Counted from the first letter of the stretch, positions 8,463 through 18,552 are shown. The stretch: DNA of 64,000 nt from Paraburkholderia sp. HP33-1 (GCF_021390595.1 NZ_JAJEJR010000003.1:1082924-1146923); one strand, 5' to 3'. The notes: generated by a model not told the origin, from the sequence alone. Made by a program: numbers and translations.

Positions 8463-10244
8463 TCAGGTCACGGCGCGAACCGGTGCCCGCTTTGCGGATG
8501 GCGCCCTGTCGCGGGCGGCCTCCTGCGCGATATGGTTCGCTGCGCGATAGCCGAAGGTCATCGCAGGTCCCAACGTGGCACCGGCACCGGGGTACGAGCC
8601 GCCAGCGACGGAGGCGGAGCAGTTGCCGATCGCGTACAGCCCCGGCATCAGCTTTCCGTCGGTGTCGATCACCTGTCCGTTGTGGTCGGTCTTCAGGCCG
8701 CCCAGCGTCCCGAGATCGCCGAGATCGAGCCGGACCGCGTAGAAAGGACCTTTTTCGAGCGCCCCCAGCGTGGGGCTCGGACCATGACGCGGATCGCAAT
8801 AGACGTTGTCGTACGAGTACTTGCCGCGCTGGAAATCCTCGTCGACGCCCGTGCGCGCAAACTGGTTGAAACGGGCAACGGTGGCGGACAAGGTCTCATC
8901 CGGCACACCTATCTTGCGCGCCAGTTCCCGCACCGAATCCGCCCGGTAGATGACCGAATCCCACCATTCCTGCGGCAGCGCCGAATCGGGCATCAGCTTC
9001 GCCGGCATGATGCTGCCGAGGATGGACTTGGCGCGGAACTGGGAATCGAAAATCATCCAGCAAGGCACGTTTGCACCCGTCAGCTCGTAGTCCTTGATCA
9101 TCTCCGCGCCGAAATCGTGGTATGAGATGGCCTCGTTCGCGAACCGCTGCCCCGTGCGGTTCACGCACAACGAATGCGGCTGGCAGCGCTCTGTAAACAG
9201 TCCGGCGCGCGTGTCGGCGTTCGGTGTGTGAATGGCGGGCAGGCGAATGGACGGTATCCACCACGCAACGCCCAGCAGGTCAGTCGCGGCCCCGATCTCC
9301 ATGCCAGCGAGGAGCGTGTCGCCGACGTTGTTGTGAGGCACGGTGATAGTCCAGCTCACCTCGGTCGGCACCGGGTAGTACTGATTGCGCAGCACCTGGT
9401 TTTGCTCGTAGCCACCTGCGGCGGCAATCACGCCGTGGCGCGCGCGAATGGTGATCTCGTTGCCTTCGCGCAGCACCACCACGCCTGCCACGCGCCCGTT
9501 TTCCACGACGAAACGCCGAAAGCGGGTGTTCAGGTACAGCGGCACTTTGCGCTTGTACAGGCCTTTTCTCAGGCCGCCGACCAGCGCCGCGCCCATCGCG
9601 AGCCTGCGGTCCCGCTTCGTCTTGCGCCGCCAGCCGAAATCCAGCCAATACCCTGACAGCAGCTTGAGCAAGTGACGACGCCAGCCGGGTCCGCGCGCAC
9701 CCAGCACGGCACCATCATCGACCGACAACGAGATACGGCCAAAGAGCTTGCTGAACGCGGCGGGTTCGCGCTGCCGGAAAAAATCGTCGCCGAGGATGCC
9801 CGCATCGACGGGCTCGGGGAACATGGTCCTTCCGCCGTCTTTCGCACCCGGCAGCTTCTGGCAATAGTCCGCCCATTTGAAACCTGCATGGCAAGGCGTC
9901 TCGACCTCATTGCTCAGGTAGTCGATCATCGTCGCGGCCGTGTCGACATACGCGCACAGCTTTTCCTCGGCAACGCGCCCCTGACTGCAGGCCCTGAGGT
10001 AAGTCAACGCATCCTCTCGCGAGTCCTTATCGCCCATGTCCCGATTGCAGGGAACCCAGATTCCGCCTCCGGACAGAGCGCTCGTTCCGCCGTAGCGATC
10101 GCTGCGCTCGATGACCATCACGTTCAGACCCAGGTCACGGGCGCGATTCGCCGCCAGCATGCCACCTGCGCCACTGCCAATGACCAGTACGTCACACTCA
10201 TCAGGCGTACTGAGGATATTCTCGTGATTCACGCGTGTCTCCAT
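8463..10244 (-). CDS. FAD-dependent 3-ketosteroid dehydrogenase-like protein (KstD family)
   Basis: 593-residue flavoprotein of the fumarate reductase/KstD superfamily. It has an N-terminal dinucleotide fold (GSGAGG at about residues 23-28, then YGGTSALSGGG) and the C-terminal SYPGAGATLGPAMTFGY block that carries the catalytic Tyr and Gly region of 3-ketosteroid delta1- and delta4(5alpha)-dehydrogenases. It would desaturate ring A of a 3-keto steroid. It is the first gene of the ten-gene operon; an AAAGG site precedes the ATG, and an 18-bp element lies 135 bp upstream. Whether it is the delta1 or the delta4(5alpha) enzyme cannot be decided by eye. Confidence 0.85.
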   Translation of the reverse strand: METRVNHENILSTPDECDVLVIGSGAGGMLAANRARDLGLNVMVIERSDRYGGTSALSGGGIWVPCNRDMGDKDSREDALTYLRACSQGRVAEEKLCAYVDTAATMIDYLSNEVETPCHAGFKWADYCQKLPGAKDGGRTMFPEPVDAGILGDDFFRQREPAAFSKLFGRISLSVDDGAVLGARGPGWRRHLLKLLSGYWLDFGWRRKTKRDRRLAMGAALVGGLRKGLYKRKVPLYLNTRFRRFVVENGRVAGVVVLREGNEITIRARHGVIAAAGGYEQNQVLRNQYYPVPTEVSWTITVPHNNVGDTLLAGMEIGAATDLLGVAWWIPSIRLPAIHTPNADTRAGLFTERCQPHSLCVNRTGQRFANEAISYHDFGAEMIKDYELTGANVPCWMIFDSQFRAKSILGSIMPAKLMPDSALPQEWWDSVIYRADSVRELARKIGVPDETLSATVARFNQFARTGVDEDFQRGKYSYDNVYCDPRHGPSPTLGALEKGPFYAVRLDLGDLGTLGGLKTDHNGQVIDTDGKLMPGLYAIGNCSASVAGGSYPGAGATLGPAMTFGYRAANHIAQEAARDRAPSAKRAPVRAVT

Positions 10245-10378
10245 TTTTTGCCTTTTATTCAGGTATCAAACAGGTTTTTTTAATGGATTAACCGGCTTGA
10301 ATAAGCGGTCACGGCCTCGCAGAGTCCAAGAAGGCGGTCGCCACCAACAGGACTTTAGCGATTGACCCTTGAGCCATC

Positions 10379-10396
10379 ATCGCCCGAATGGACTAG
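10379..10396 (-). promoter_or_regulatory. Putative steroid-regulon operator, site 1 (KstD-like operon)
   Basis: Minus-strand sequence CTAGTCCATTCGGGCGAT. It is one of four closely matching 18-mers upstream of separate transcription units here. It reads toward the KstD-like operon, 135 bp before its ATG. A possible -10 (TAAAGT) starts 21 nt after the element, so the element would overlap the -35 region, as expected for a LuxR-type activator. The regulator assignment is inferred. Confidence 0.6.
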
Positions 10397-10482
10397 GCCA
10401 AACGAAGCTGGGAAGGAATGCGTCGAGAGGAGTCGAGACGCAGCACGCGTGGATCACGCTGCTGGGATTGCAATAGCCGAGC

Positions 10483-10515
10483 GGCGCCACCCGCCGCGAT
10501 CCGGGCGGGAGCGCC
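10483..10515. terminator. GC-rich hairpin downstream of the LuxR-type gene
   Basis: Inverted repeat of two stem blocks (GGCGC with GCGCC, and CCGCC with GGCGG) around an eight-base loop, 13 bp past the stop of the LuxR-type gene. No U-tract follows on the minus strand, although the plus strand has CTTTTC, so terminator function is only a possibility. Confidence 0.35.
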
Positions 10516-10528
10516 AACTTTTCTGATA

Positions 10529-11749
10529 TTACTTCTCGGCTGCGGAAGGACCGATCACCGCGTTCAACATGACGCGCACCAGCTCACTTTGCCGCGTCAC
10601 ACCAGCTTTGGAAAAAATGGCGCGCAAATGCGCTCGCGCCGTATTGCGTCGAATGCCCAGTTTTTCCGCGGCCTCGTCAAGGCTGAGGCCATTTGTCAGC
10701 TCGATCGCCAACTGCGATTCGGCGGGCGTGAAGTCAAACAGTTGGCGCAGGATATCGCGCGCAGCATCGGCATTCGCATCCGGATCGCGGATGAACACCG
10801 CCCAGGCAGGACGCAATTTGCCTTCGGTCTCTTCCAGCAGTGGAATGCTACGCACCATGACGGCCAGATTGCGGCGGCCTGACGGCCTGCTCAACGATGT
10901 CGCCACGACCATCCCGGGATGCTCCTGAGAGCTGGAGAGCAGGCGCTGCAATTCGCGGGTGTCGGCTCGAGAGCATCCTTCGAGAGTCCGGTCGACCGCC
11001 TTGAGACCGTCTGAGCGGATCAGCAGGTTGCTCGCTACAGCGGTCGCCCTCAATAGCCGGCCTGTTTCGTCGAGCAGCACGACGCCGATGTTCAGGCGGT
11101 CAAGCCCTTCCTCGAAGATCTGCCGCTCGGATTCCTTACGATTGACATGTGCCGCAAGCGCCATCGCCTGTTTGATATGCGGGACGAACTGACCCAGCCG
11201 GCGCCTGTCCTCATCCGTGAAAGGCGGCATGTCCTGAGTTCGATGCACCCGAACCCGCGACACCGTTCCGGCGCGTGTGACGATGTTCACCCCCAGCATG
11301 CGCCTGAGATCGGTGGTCATCATGTGGCTCAGGAACTCACGGTAGTACTCGCTTGAAAACCACTGCTTGCCGGTCAAAACGTCGGAGGCCAATACCACGC
11401 GTTCCGGCGGCAACTCCACAAACGGATCCGATTCGTACCAACGCGAGCAATAGGCCAATTCCGTGGGGGCATGCCCGGGAATACATACCAGGTAGCCCAT
11501 GTCGTACGCCTTCGGCGGCCGCACGACGATCGTCGTGCTGGAGGCTTCGAAGTATTCCGTCAACAGTCCAACGCACTTGCGCCACGGCTCGTCCTCGAGC
11601 ACGGACTCGTAGACCGCGTGAATCGCGCGATCGCGCAACTCGGCGCGTTCGGCGCGTTCAGCCGTCATGCATGTTTCCGGAAACTCAATCGCGCTCACAC
11701 CGTTCATCATGTGCTCGACCGTCTCACGTTGCTCTACAAGGTGCATCAT
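10529..11749 (-). CDS. LuxR-family transcriptional regulator (TesR/TeiR-like)
   Basis: 406-residue regulator with a C-terminal LuxR/GerE helix-turn-helix (FTPAESQLAIELTNGLSLDE, then RNTARAHLRAIFSKAG) and a long N-terminal sensory part with no receiver domain. Size, architecture and neighbourhood resemble TesR/TeiR, the LuxR-type activator of testosterone degradation in Comamonas testosteroni. ATG 11749 is chosen because GGAGACA precedes it. It lies on the same strand as the envelope module, 141 bp after it, and probably has its own promoter. I propose it binds the 18-bp elements at 10379, 18553, 20082 and 26280; that is inference. Confidence 0.8.
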   Translation of the reverse strand: MMHLVEQRETVEHMMNGVSAIEFPETCMTAERAERAELRDRAIHAVYESVLEDEPWRKCVGLLTEYFEASSTTIVVRPPKAYDMGYLVCIPGHAPTELAYCSRWYESDPFVELPPERVVLASDVLTGKQWFSSEYYREFLSHMMTTDLRRMLGVNIVTRAGTVSRVRVHRTQDMPPFTDEDRRRLGQFVPHIKQAMALAAHVNRKESERQIFEEGLDRLNIGVVLLDETGRLLRATAVASNLLIRSDGLKAVDRTLEGCSRADTRELQRLLSSSQEHPGMVVATSLSRPSGRRNLAVMVRSIPLLEETEGKLRPAWAVFIRDPDANADAARDILRQLFDFTPAESQLAIELTNGLSLDEAAEKLGIRRNTARAHLRAIFSKAGVTRQSELVRVMLNAVIGPSAAEK

Positions 11750-11890
11750 GACTTGTCTCCGGCAAACCCCTCTTCGCACATCCGTACGGTGGGTTCAGTA
11801 CATGGTCGGCAATCGAATCTCCACATGCGCATTGGGATTTTATGAAGTAGATGCGCACACAAAATATTGGGGTATTTACTGTACAGCGCC

Positions 11891-14353
11891 TCAGGTAAGC
11901 CCGAGCGGAGCATCCGGCGCGGCGTTGCCGGCTCGGGCCTTGCGCGACTCACCGCGCAGCAGCACGTGAGACAACGCGGGAATCAGCACCAATGCGCCGA
12001 CCATGTTCCACAAGAACATGAACGTCAGCAGGATGCCCATGTCCGCCTGGAATTTCAGAGGCGAAAACACCCAGGTCACCACGCCGGCAGCGAGCGTAAA
12101 CCCGACCAGCGCGACCACCTTGCCGGTAAACATCAGCGCGCCACGATACGCGTCGGTCAGGCTGGCTCCGCGTCGCTGCAAGGTCAGCTGCACGCTGAGC
12201 AGGTACAGTGCGTAGTCGACGCCTGCACCAACACCGAGCGCGATGACCGGAAGCGTGGCCACCTTGACGCCAATGCCGAGCAACACCATGAGCGCCTCGC
12301 ACAGCAACGAGGTGATGACCAGCGGAATCAGCGCGACGAGGACGGCTCTCCAGCTCCTGAAGGCGATGGCGCACAGGACGATCACGGAGCTGTACAGCAG
12401 CAGCAGCACGGTGACGCTAGCCTTCTCCACGACCTGATTGGTGGCCGCCTCGATGCCCGCGGAGCCGCCGGCCAGCAGGAATTGCCGTTGCGCCGTGTTG
12501 TTCTGTGCGGCGAATTCCTTCACCTTCTGCACCACGCGCGTCAGCGTCGGCGCGCGGTGATCCGAGAGATAGGCCACCACCGACGCCATCTCGCACCGGA
12601 AATCCGCAATGTCGGGATTATTGGCGGCCATTTCGCTTGCCCCCGTTTCCGTGATGCGCGGATCGCGGCTGAGACTCATCCACTTGGGATTGCCTTCGCC
12701 CGGCACCAACGTGTAGTAGCGCACCTTGTCCGCAAGGCTCTGTGTAGCCTGCACACCCGGCACCTCTTCGAGCTGCGCACCGAGGCGTTCCATCTGGACG
12801 AGCGACTCGAACTTGCCGCATTCGCCCGGCGGGCTCTTCACGAAGACCACGAACTGATCGGTCGAGCGGCCAAAGTTCGACGCGAGGAACGCGACGTCGC
12901 GGTTGTATCGCGAATCGGCCCGCAATTCGGGCGCGCCCGGATCGAGATCGCCCACCTGCAGCCTGCTGCGCACCCCGACTGCGTCCATGCCGAGCCCGAG
13001 CGCGATGATGATCAGTATCCACGCCCGGCGAGGCGTCGTGCACTTGACCAGGAAGCGCACCAGCGCACCGTTGGACTCGCGGTTGCTTCGGCCGTGCGCG
13101 GCAGTAGCGCGCGCAGCCGCCTTGCGGCCGACGCCAAGATAGGACAACAGCACGGGCACTAGCACGAGCGCGGTGAAGATCAACACCGACACGCCGATGC
13201 TGGTGGTGATCGCCATATCGCGGATGACGGGAATATCGATCACGAGCAGCACGGCGAAACCGAACACGTTCGCGAGCAGCGCGGTCAGGCCCGCGAGAAA
13301 GAGACGCCGGAACGTGTAGCGCGCCGCCACGTACTTATGTACGCCGCGTCCTATGTCCTGCATGATGCCGTTCATCTTTTGCGCGCCATGCGACAGGCCG
13401 ATGGCGAACACCAGGAAGGGCACGAGAATCGAATACGGATCGATCTCATAGCCGAGGAGCTGCATCAGGCCGAGCAGCCACACGACGCTGAGCAACGCTG
13501 TGAACAGCAGCAACGCAGTGCTGCGAAGACAACGGGTATACACGTAGACCACGGCGGCGGCGACGAACGCCGCGGCGAGGAAGAACGTCGCGACTTGCCC
13601 AAGCCCCTTGATCATGTCCCCCACCAGCTGCGCGAAACCCACGATGCGCACCGTGACTTTCAATGGGCGCCCCTTGCTGTCCGGCGTGCGCTCGAGCACG
13701 CGGATTTCATTGTCGAGGCGCTTCGCAAGCGCTGGATAGTCGAGCGGCTTACCGGTTTCCGGGATCGTGTCGAGCAGGGGCACGTAGATCATGCTTGAGC
13801 GGTTGTCGAGCGAGATCAGGTCGCCCGTCAGCCCCGCCCGCGAGACGTTGAGCCGGAACTGCTCCATCTTCTGCGGCGAACCGTCGAACTGCGAGGGCAT
13901 CACCGCGCCGCCCGCCATGCCGTCTTCCGTGATCGCGTTCCACCGTACCCCCGGCATCCACAGCGAGCGTACCCACGCGCGGTCCACGCCGGGCATGACC
14001 GTGACCTTGTCGGTGATCTGCCTGACAACGTCGAGGTAGGCAGGGTCGTAGATGTCGCCGTTGCGATTCTCCACGACGATCCGCAGCGCGTTGCCCATTC
14101 CTCCCAGGTCACTCTTGTAGGTGTTGTAATTCCTGATGAACTCATGGGACTGCGGGATCATCCGCTCGAAACTCGCGTTGACCGTCAGATGCGAGGCGCG
14201 CCATCCAAGCACGCCAGTAATGAGAACGCACAGGAGCAAGACCCAGCGTCGGTGATTGAAAATGAGGCGCTCCAGCCAGGAGCCCGACCGGGGATCGAAC
14301 TGTGTAACATCACTGATCGGTGGCGTGTCGTCTCTTGCGTGATGTGCGGTCAT
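11891..14353 (-). CDS. RND/MMPL-family transporter
   Basis: 820-residue inner-membrane protein with two repeats, each a single TM helix, a large periplasmic loop and a cluster of TM helices (MMPL/SSD-like arrangement). Relatives commonly occur beside DUF1302 and DUF1329 genes in steroid, terpene and aromatic degraders, where they are thought to move hydrophobic substrates across the envelope. Here that full set is present. Its ATG overlaps the stop of the YCF48-like gene by four bases. Direction of transport and substrate are unknown; import of steroids is an inference. Confidence 0.85.
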   Translation of the reverse strand: MTAHHARDDTPPISDVTQFDPRSGSWLERLIFNHRRWVLLLCVLITGVLGWRASHLTVNASFERMIPQSHEFIRNYNTYKSDLGGMGNALRIVVENRNGDIYDPAYLDVVRQITDKVTVMPGVDRAWVRSLWMPGVRWNAITEDGMAGGAVMPSQFDGSPQKMEQFRLNVSRAGLTGDLISLDNRSSMIYVPLLDTIPETGKPLDYPALAKRLDNEIRVLERTPDSKGRPLKVTVRIVGFAQLVGDMIKGLGQVATFFLAAAFVAAAVVYVYTRCLRSTALLLFTALLSVVWLLGLMQLLGYEIDPYSILVPFLVFAIGLSHGAQKMNGIMQDIGRGVHKYVAARYTFRRLFLAGLTALLANVFGFAVLLVIDIPVIRDMAITTSIGVSVLIFTALVLVPVLLSYLGVGRKAAARATAAHGRSNRESNGALVRFLVKCTTPRRAWILIIIALGLGMDAVGVRSRLQVGDLDPGAPELRADSRYNRDVAFLASNFGRSTDQFVVFVKSPPGECGKFESLVQMERLGAQLEEVPGVQATQSLADKVRYYTLVPGEGNPKWMSLSRDPRITETGASEMAANNPDIADFRCEMASVVAYLSDHRAPTLTRVVQKVKEFAAQNNTAQRQFLLAGGSAGIEAATNQVVEKASVTVLLLLYSSVIVLCAIAFRSWRAVLVALIPLVITSLLCEALMVLLGIGVKVATLPVIALGVGAGVDYALYLLSVQLTLQRRGASLTDAYRGALMFTGKVVALVGFTLAAGVVTWVFSPLKFQADMGILLTFMFLWNMVGALVLIPALSHVLLRGESRKARAGNAAPDAPLGLT

Positions 14354-15465
14354 TTCGTACCTGTTCGATTGAGTTGCGCGCCATTGCTGCTGTTGCTCTT
14401 CTGGATCTGCACGCCGTTCAGCCCGGCCAGCATCACCTCACCGGACCCAAGGCCGAGCGCCCCGGCGTACATCGTGGGCCGTTCACCGGTCAGCGGTTCA
14501 AAGGTGCGTGCGGCGTCGTGGCTGACGGCCAGCTCGCCCGACTGTGCCGCCAGCACGACGTTCCTATCGGACAGCACGGTTGCGCAGGTGATGCCACCGG
14601 CGATGCCGGTGCCAACCTTTTCCCAATGCCCGCCTCCATCCGCCGAGCGGAATGCATTGCCGCGCATGCCAAAGACCAGAACGAAATCGCCGTCTCCGGC
14701 GATGCCGAACAACGTACCGTTGTAGCCGACATGGGTCAGCTCGAAGTTCTGGCTCTGCGGGTTCAGCTTCCAGACACTTCCTTCTTCACCGACGATCCAG
14801 GTTGTGCCGGCGATGCGGCGGATAGCGGTCAGATGCAGGAAGCGCGGGTTGTCGATGTGATCGTTGCTGGGTTCCCACGTCTTGCCGCCATCCTGGGTCG
14901 CGAGGATCAGGCCGAACTTGCCGACGGCGAACCCTCTCTTCTCGTCCTCGAACGCCACGTCCATGAAAAACGAGGCCACACCGGGCTGCATCATGTTAGG
15001 CAACTGCTCGAGCAGCTTCGCTGCCTGAGCATTGCCGGCATGTGCCAGCGCGCTGTAATGCCCGGTGATCAGTTGCTCGAGGCGACGCCCATCAACCTGA
15101 ACTGACCACGTGCTTCCGCCGTCACGGGTAGTCAGGATCAGGCCGTCGTGGCCGACGGCCCATCCGTGCAATGCGTCCACGAACGTGACGGCATTCAGGT
15201 CTGCGCTGGCCGGCACACGCGCCTGCTGCCACGTCTTGCCGTCATCGTCGGAGACGACGATACGCCCGAGAATACCGACCGCGACGAGGCGCTGTCCGGC
15301 CCGCGCGATGGCCCGCAAGGGCCGGTGCGCAGCCTGGGAAGCGCTCGGCGCCGGCAGATCCAGCGGATCGACGAAGGCCCCGGCGAAACTCGTCGCCGGC
15401 GCGCCGGCCAGCAATAGCAGCCCCAACGCGAGCACGCCGGATACCCGTGCCATCTTTCTACTCAT
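14350..15465 (-). CDS. Secreted YCF48/BNR-repeat beta-propeller protein
   Basis: 371-residue exported protein with an N-terminal signal peptide (hydrophobic VLALGLLLLAGAP, cleavage likely after SFA). Repeats of the YCF48/sialidase-like type are visible (AVGHDGLILTTRDGGSTW, AVGKFGLILATQDGGKTW), so it should form a beta-propeller in the periplasm. It is one of the four envelope genes with the RND, DUF1329 and DUF1302 proteins. ATG 15465 follows GAGGGG; a GTG at 15480 is less likely. Its role in the complex is unknown; a scaffold or assembly factor is possible. Confidence 0.8.
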   Translation of the reverse strand: MSRKMARVSGVLALGLLLLAGAPATSFAGAFVDPLDLPAPSASQAAHRPLRAIARAGQRLVAVGILGRIVVSDDDGKTWQQARVPASADLNAVTFVDALHGWAVGHDGLILTTRDGGSTWSVQVDGRRLEQLITGHYSALAHAGNAQAAKLLEQLPNMMQPGVASFFMDVAFEDEKRGFAVGKFGLILATQDGGKTWEPSNDHIDNPRFLHLTAIRRIAGTTWIVGEEGSVWKLNPQSQNFELTHVGYNGTLFGIAGDGDFVLVFGMRGNAFRSADGGGHWEKVGTGIAGGITCATVLSDRNVVLAAQSGELAVSHDAARTFEPLTGERPTMYAGALGLGSGEVMLAGLNGVQIQKSNSSNGAQLNRTGTK

Positions 15466-15486
15466 GGACGATCCCCTCACTTACGC

Positions 15487-16833
15487 TCAGCGAATTCCGT
15501 TAGCGGCCATAGCGTCCGGCGTCAGCCTGGACGCGGGCCAGCGCTTGATGCGGACAATGCCCTTCGTTTCACCGAAATGCATGGCTGCAACGTATTGCCC
15601 TTTGGCCAGGTCGAAGAACACGACCGGATTGACGCCCCCTGCTTTGTTCTCCCAGTCATGAATGGGAATGGTGTAGGCCGTCTTGAACAGTTTCCCGGTC
15701 GGATCGTAGGCGTCGTACAAGGAAATTTCCCAGCGGTCTTCGTCCAGGTAGAACACTTTTTTCGACTCGGCATGACGCATGCCATTCTTCAGCGTTGCCT
15801 CGACCACCCACACGCGATGCAGCTCCCAGCGCAGCGCGTCGGTCTTCGGATGTTGAGGACCGAAAGCCTCGTCCGCCGGCATAAACTCGAACTTGTTGGC
15901 GTTGTACGGGATGTACATCTCCTTCTTGCCCTTCAACACGAAATCGAAGCGATCCATCGACCCTTCCCAGAGCCCGCGTTCGTCGCAGTAGAAAGAGCTG
16001 GCCGCATCCGTCGCAGGGGTGTCGTAGGCGGTTTCCGGCGCCAGACGCACACGCCGCTGCCCTTGCGTGTACATGTAGTCGATCGTGTTGCCGTTTGCGC
16101 CTGACGTGGTTTTCATCAACATGAGCGACTGATCCCCGACCTGGCGAGCCGGAGCGTCAAACAGTGCGAGGCGTTTCTGGTAGGTGTCGTTCGGCGTGTC
16201 CGGCTCGTCATAGATCGGCGCTTCGGTGTAGTCCCTGATGCTGTACAGAAGTATCTTGTGACCACTGGGATCCCAGAGAAAGCCTTCGACGTAGTACATC
16301 GCCGGAGAACCGATGTACCGGTACAGGAAATTCCAGATCACCTCGTTGCCGGTCTTCGGAATCGGGAACGCGATGCCGCCAAGGGCATTCTCGATGCTCG
16401 TGCCGCCATCCTTGGTCGTCGCGTGCGTGGCATTCCACAGGGTGTTCTTGTTCACGAAATCCGGGACATCGAACGTGCGATGACTCGGATAGACCGTCAT
16501 CTTGTAGTCCGGGTAGCGTTGCAGCAGTTCCTTGGTCCCTGGAGAAAGCTTGTCAGCGTATTGGCTCATGTTCTTCGAGTCGATCGCATACAAGGGCTTT
16601 TCGCCGGGAAAAGGATCGGGCAGGCGCCCGGCTTCCTTCGGGTAGGACGGCCCTTTCCAGTCCGCGTCCCACGCGGGAATGGTGCCGTCCTTGTTCCCCG
16701 CGCGCTCCGCGCCCGACGGCGTGAGGTCCTTACCCAGATGAGCGGCCTCATCCGCGCTGACGGCGGCCACCGACACCTGGGACGTGAGCAGGGTTGCCGT
16801 TATCGCAGCCGCAATGAATTTACATTTGAACAT
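15487..16833 (-). CDS. DUF1329 periplasmic/outer-membrane-associated protein
   Basis: 448-residue protein with a signal peptide (FIAAAITATLLTSQVSVAA) and the whole-length DUF1329 pattern (TPSGAERAGNKDGTIPAW near the N-terminus, YDAYDPTGKLFK near the C-terminus). DUF1329 proteins resemble LolB/outer-membrane lipoprotein-sorting folds that bind hydrophobic ligands, and are nearly always coded beside DUF1302. The start has GGAGA eight bases upstream. It probably carries a hydrophobic substrate through the periplasm; that is inferred. Confidence 0.85.
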   Translation of the reverse strand: MFKCKFIAAAITATLLTSQVSVAAVSADEAAHLGKDLTPSGAERAGNKDGTIPAWDADWKGPSYPKEAGRLPDPFPGEKPLYAIDSKNMSQYADKLSPGTKELLQRYPDYKMTVYPSHRTFDVPDFVNKNTLWNATHATTKDGGTSIENALGGIAFPIPKTGNEVIWNFLYRYIGSPAMYYVEGFLWDPSGHKILLYSIRDYTEAPIYDEPDTPNDTYQKRLALFDAPARQVGDQSLMLMKTTSGANGNTIDYMYTQGQRRVRLAPETAYDTPATDAASSFYCDERGLWEGSMDRFDFVLKGKKEMYIPYNANKFEFMPADEAFGPQHPKTDALRWELHRVWVVEATLKNGMRHAESKKVFYLDEDRWEISLYDAYDPTGKLFKTAYTIPIHDWENKAGGVNPVVFFDLAKGQYVAAMHFGETKGIVRIKRWPASRLTPDAMAANGIR

Positions 16834-16867
16834 GTGAAGTCTCCGACAGAATTAGGCGGTGCCGCGG

Positions 16868-18481
16868 TCACAAAGTGGTCGAGAAAGTCAGGATCACGTT
16901 GCCGCGATCGGTCGTTTGCTGTGCCTTTCTCGCTCCGTAGCCGGTGTACTGCAGGGCGAGCTTGTAGCGATTGCGGATATCGGCCGTCACGCCGATACCC
17001 CAGGTATAGGAACCGAGCTGACCGCCAATCAGGTTCGGCGTCGTGCCCTTGATCCCGTATCCGGCCAGAACGAGATTGCCGGTCAGGTTCACGCCGTCAA
17101 ACGGCACGTTGAACCACATCGGCTGGAAGATCAGAGAACCCGTCACGGTGTTTTTGGTCGCGCATCCTGCCGCCTGGCCGCCCACACAGGCGTAGCCCTC
17201 TCCATTGAACAGGTCCGGCCGTGAATTGACGTTCACGAGATGCGTGTAGCCAAGCTCGGCAATGAGAACGGAAGAGTTCCACAAAGGCGTGGTGCCGAAC
17301 ATCTTCATGCCGTTGAGCAGCGCGTGCCACGTGTCGCCACGAGCGCCGTCCTGACCGATGCCCGTGGAGGACAGCGCGCCGTTTTTCGTGTAATTCATTT
17401 CGGCGCCCACGCTGATTCCTCCTACGCCGAAGTTCGACGAAACGCCGAACAGTTGCACGCCGCGCGCGAAGGAATTGTGGAATCCGGAGAAACTGGCATC
17501 GTTGACCAGCAGCGGCCACGGTTGCTTTTCGTCGAACCTGCGATAGACGAGCGATACGTTGCCGCCACCCATGACCTCCGGCGTGAGCGAGAGCTGCACG
17601 CCATAGTTGCCGCCCGGGTGGGAGGGGGGTTCAAATTCAGAGATCGGAAGTGTCACGCCAGGGGCCACGGGCACGCCAGCGGTCGGCTGCCACAATGGGT
17701 CGGCCGCGCCCAGATAGGTGCCGCCCTCGGAGAGCCGGTTCGGCCGCCAGGCCAACTGGTAATAGCCGGCGAGGGACACCTTCGGAACGAGATCGGCCTG
17801 GAACGACACCTGCGGTAGCGGCAGCGCAATCTCTTTAGGCGAGATACCCGGGTTTTCCGCCGATTTCTGGAAGTTCATCGGCTGCTGCCCATACGACAGC
17901 GCCTCGCCGATACTCACCTGCGAGACGCCCCAGACGAGCGAGTACTGACCGACCTTCATCGAAAGATTGTGGCCGCCAGGGTTGAAGTTGCCGAATGCAA
18001 AGGCATCGAGGAGTTCACCCGAGGGGCCGTTGTAATAGCGCTTCGTGTACGAGTCGAACCCATCGGTGCGCGATCTGAACGCGAACAGGTTCGGGTTGGA
18101 CCCGTAGTTGTGGTTGTCGTACGCTGCGTCATACCAGCCCGCCGCGCTGACGCGAAAACCATAGTTATCCCTGAAGACGACGTCGAACTCGGAAAGCACA
18201 TCGATGCGCTTCTTCCACATGTCGCCTGCGTTCGGAAACTTGTAATCCGATTGATGTGTCGTGACGTTATTGCCGATCACGGGATCGATGCCCTGCGCAC
18301 GCCAGCCGAGCCCGGCTGTAATTGTGTTGTCCCAATGGACGGCAAGATCATCGATTCCAGTAGGAATCTCGAAGGCCCCCGCGGTTTGCGTCAATCCAGC
18401 GAGGGTAAGAAAAGCAAGTAGAGGTCGCATTTGAGCGATGCACCTCTTTGAACGGGAGTGCTCCAACTTCGTCTCCTCCAT
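16868..18481 (-). CDS. DUF1302 predicted outer-membrane beta-barrel protein
   Basis: 537-residue exported protein of the DUF1302 family, predicted outer-membrane barrel rich in alternating aromatic strands and ending in an aromatic-containing strand (VILTFSTTL). It is the first gene of the envelope module and so probably provides the outer-membrane pore. Two starts compete: ATG 18481, and ATG 18430, which gives a compact signal peptide (MRPLLAFLTLAGLTQTAGA) with AGAGG 12 bases upstream; neither is decisive. An 18-bp element lies 72 bp upstream of the longer start. Confidence 0.82.
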   Translation of the reverse strand: MEETKLEHSRSKRCIAQMRPLLAFLTLAGLTQTAGAFEIPTGIDDLAVHWDNTITAGLGWRAQGIDPVIGNNVTTHQSDYKFPNAGDMWKKRIDVLSEFDVVFRDNYGFRVSAAGWYDAAYDNHNYGSNPNLFAFRSRTDGFDSYTKRYYNGPSGELLDAFAFGNFNPGGHNLSMKVGQYSLVWGVSQVSIGEALSYGQQPMNFQKSAENPGISPKEIALPLPQVSFQADLVPKVSLAGYYQLAWRPNRLSEGGTYLGAADPLWQPTAGVPVAPGVTLPISEFEPPSHPGGNYGVQLSLTPEVMGGGNVSLVYRRFDEKQPWPLLVNDASFSGFHNSFARGVQLFGVSSNFGVGGISVGAEMNYTKNGALSSTGIGQDGARGDTWHALLNGMKMFGTTPLWNSSVLIAELGYTHLVNVNSRPDLFNGEGYACVGGQAAGCATKNTVTGSLIFQPMWFNVPFDGVNLTGNLVLAGYGIKGTTPNLIGGQLGSYTWGIGVTADIRNRYKLALQYTGYGARKAQQTTDRGNVILTFSTTL

Positions 18482-18552
18482 CAAAGGATCTATGGAATTT
18501 TTATAACTACCTTGTGGTGAGCCTAAGTCTGGCTAACGCGAACTCTCGGCGC

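Noticed and set aside
11899..11938. GCCCGAGC/GCTCGGGC inverted repeat at the end of the RND gene
   Set aside because: It lies inside the last codons and has no U-tract, so it is likely a codon-composition effect.
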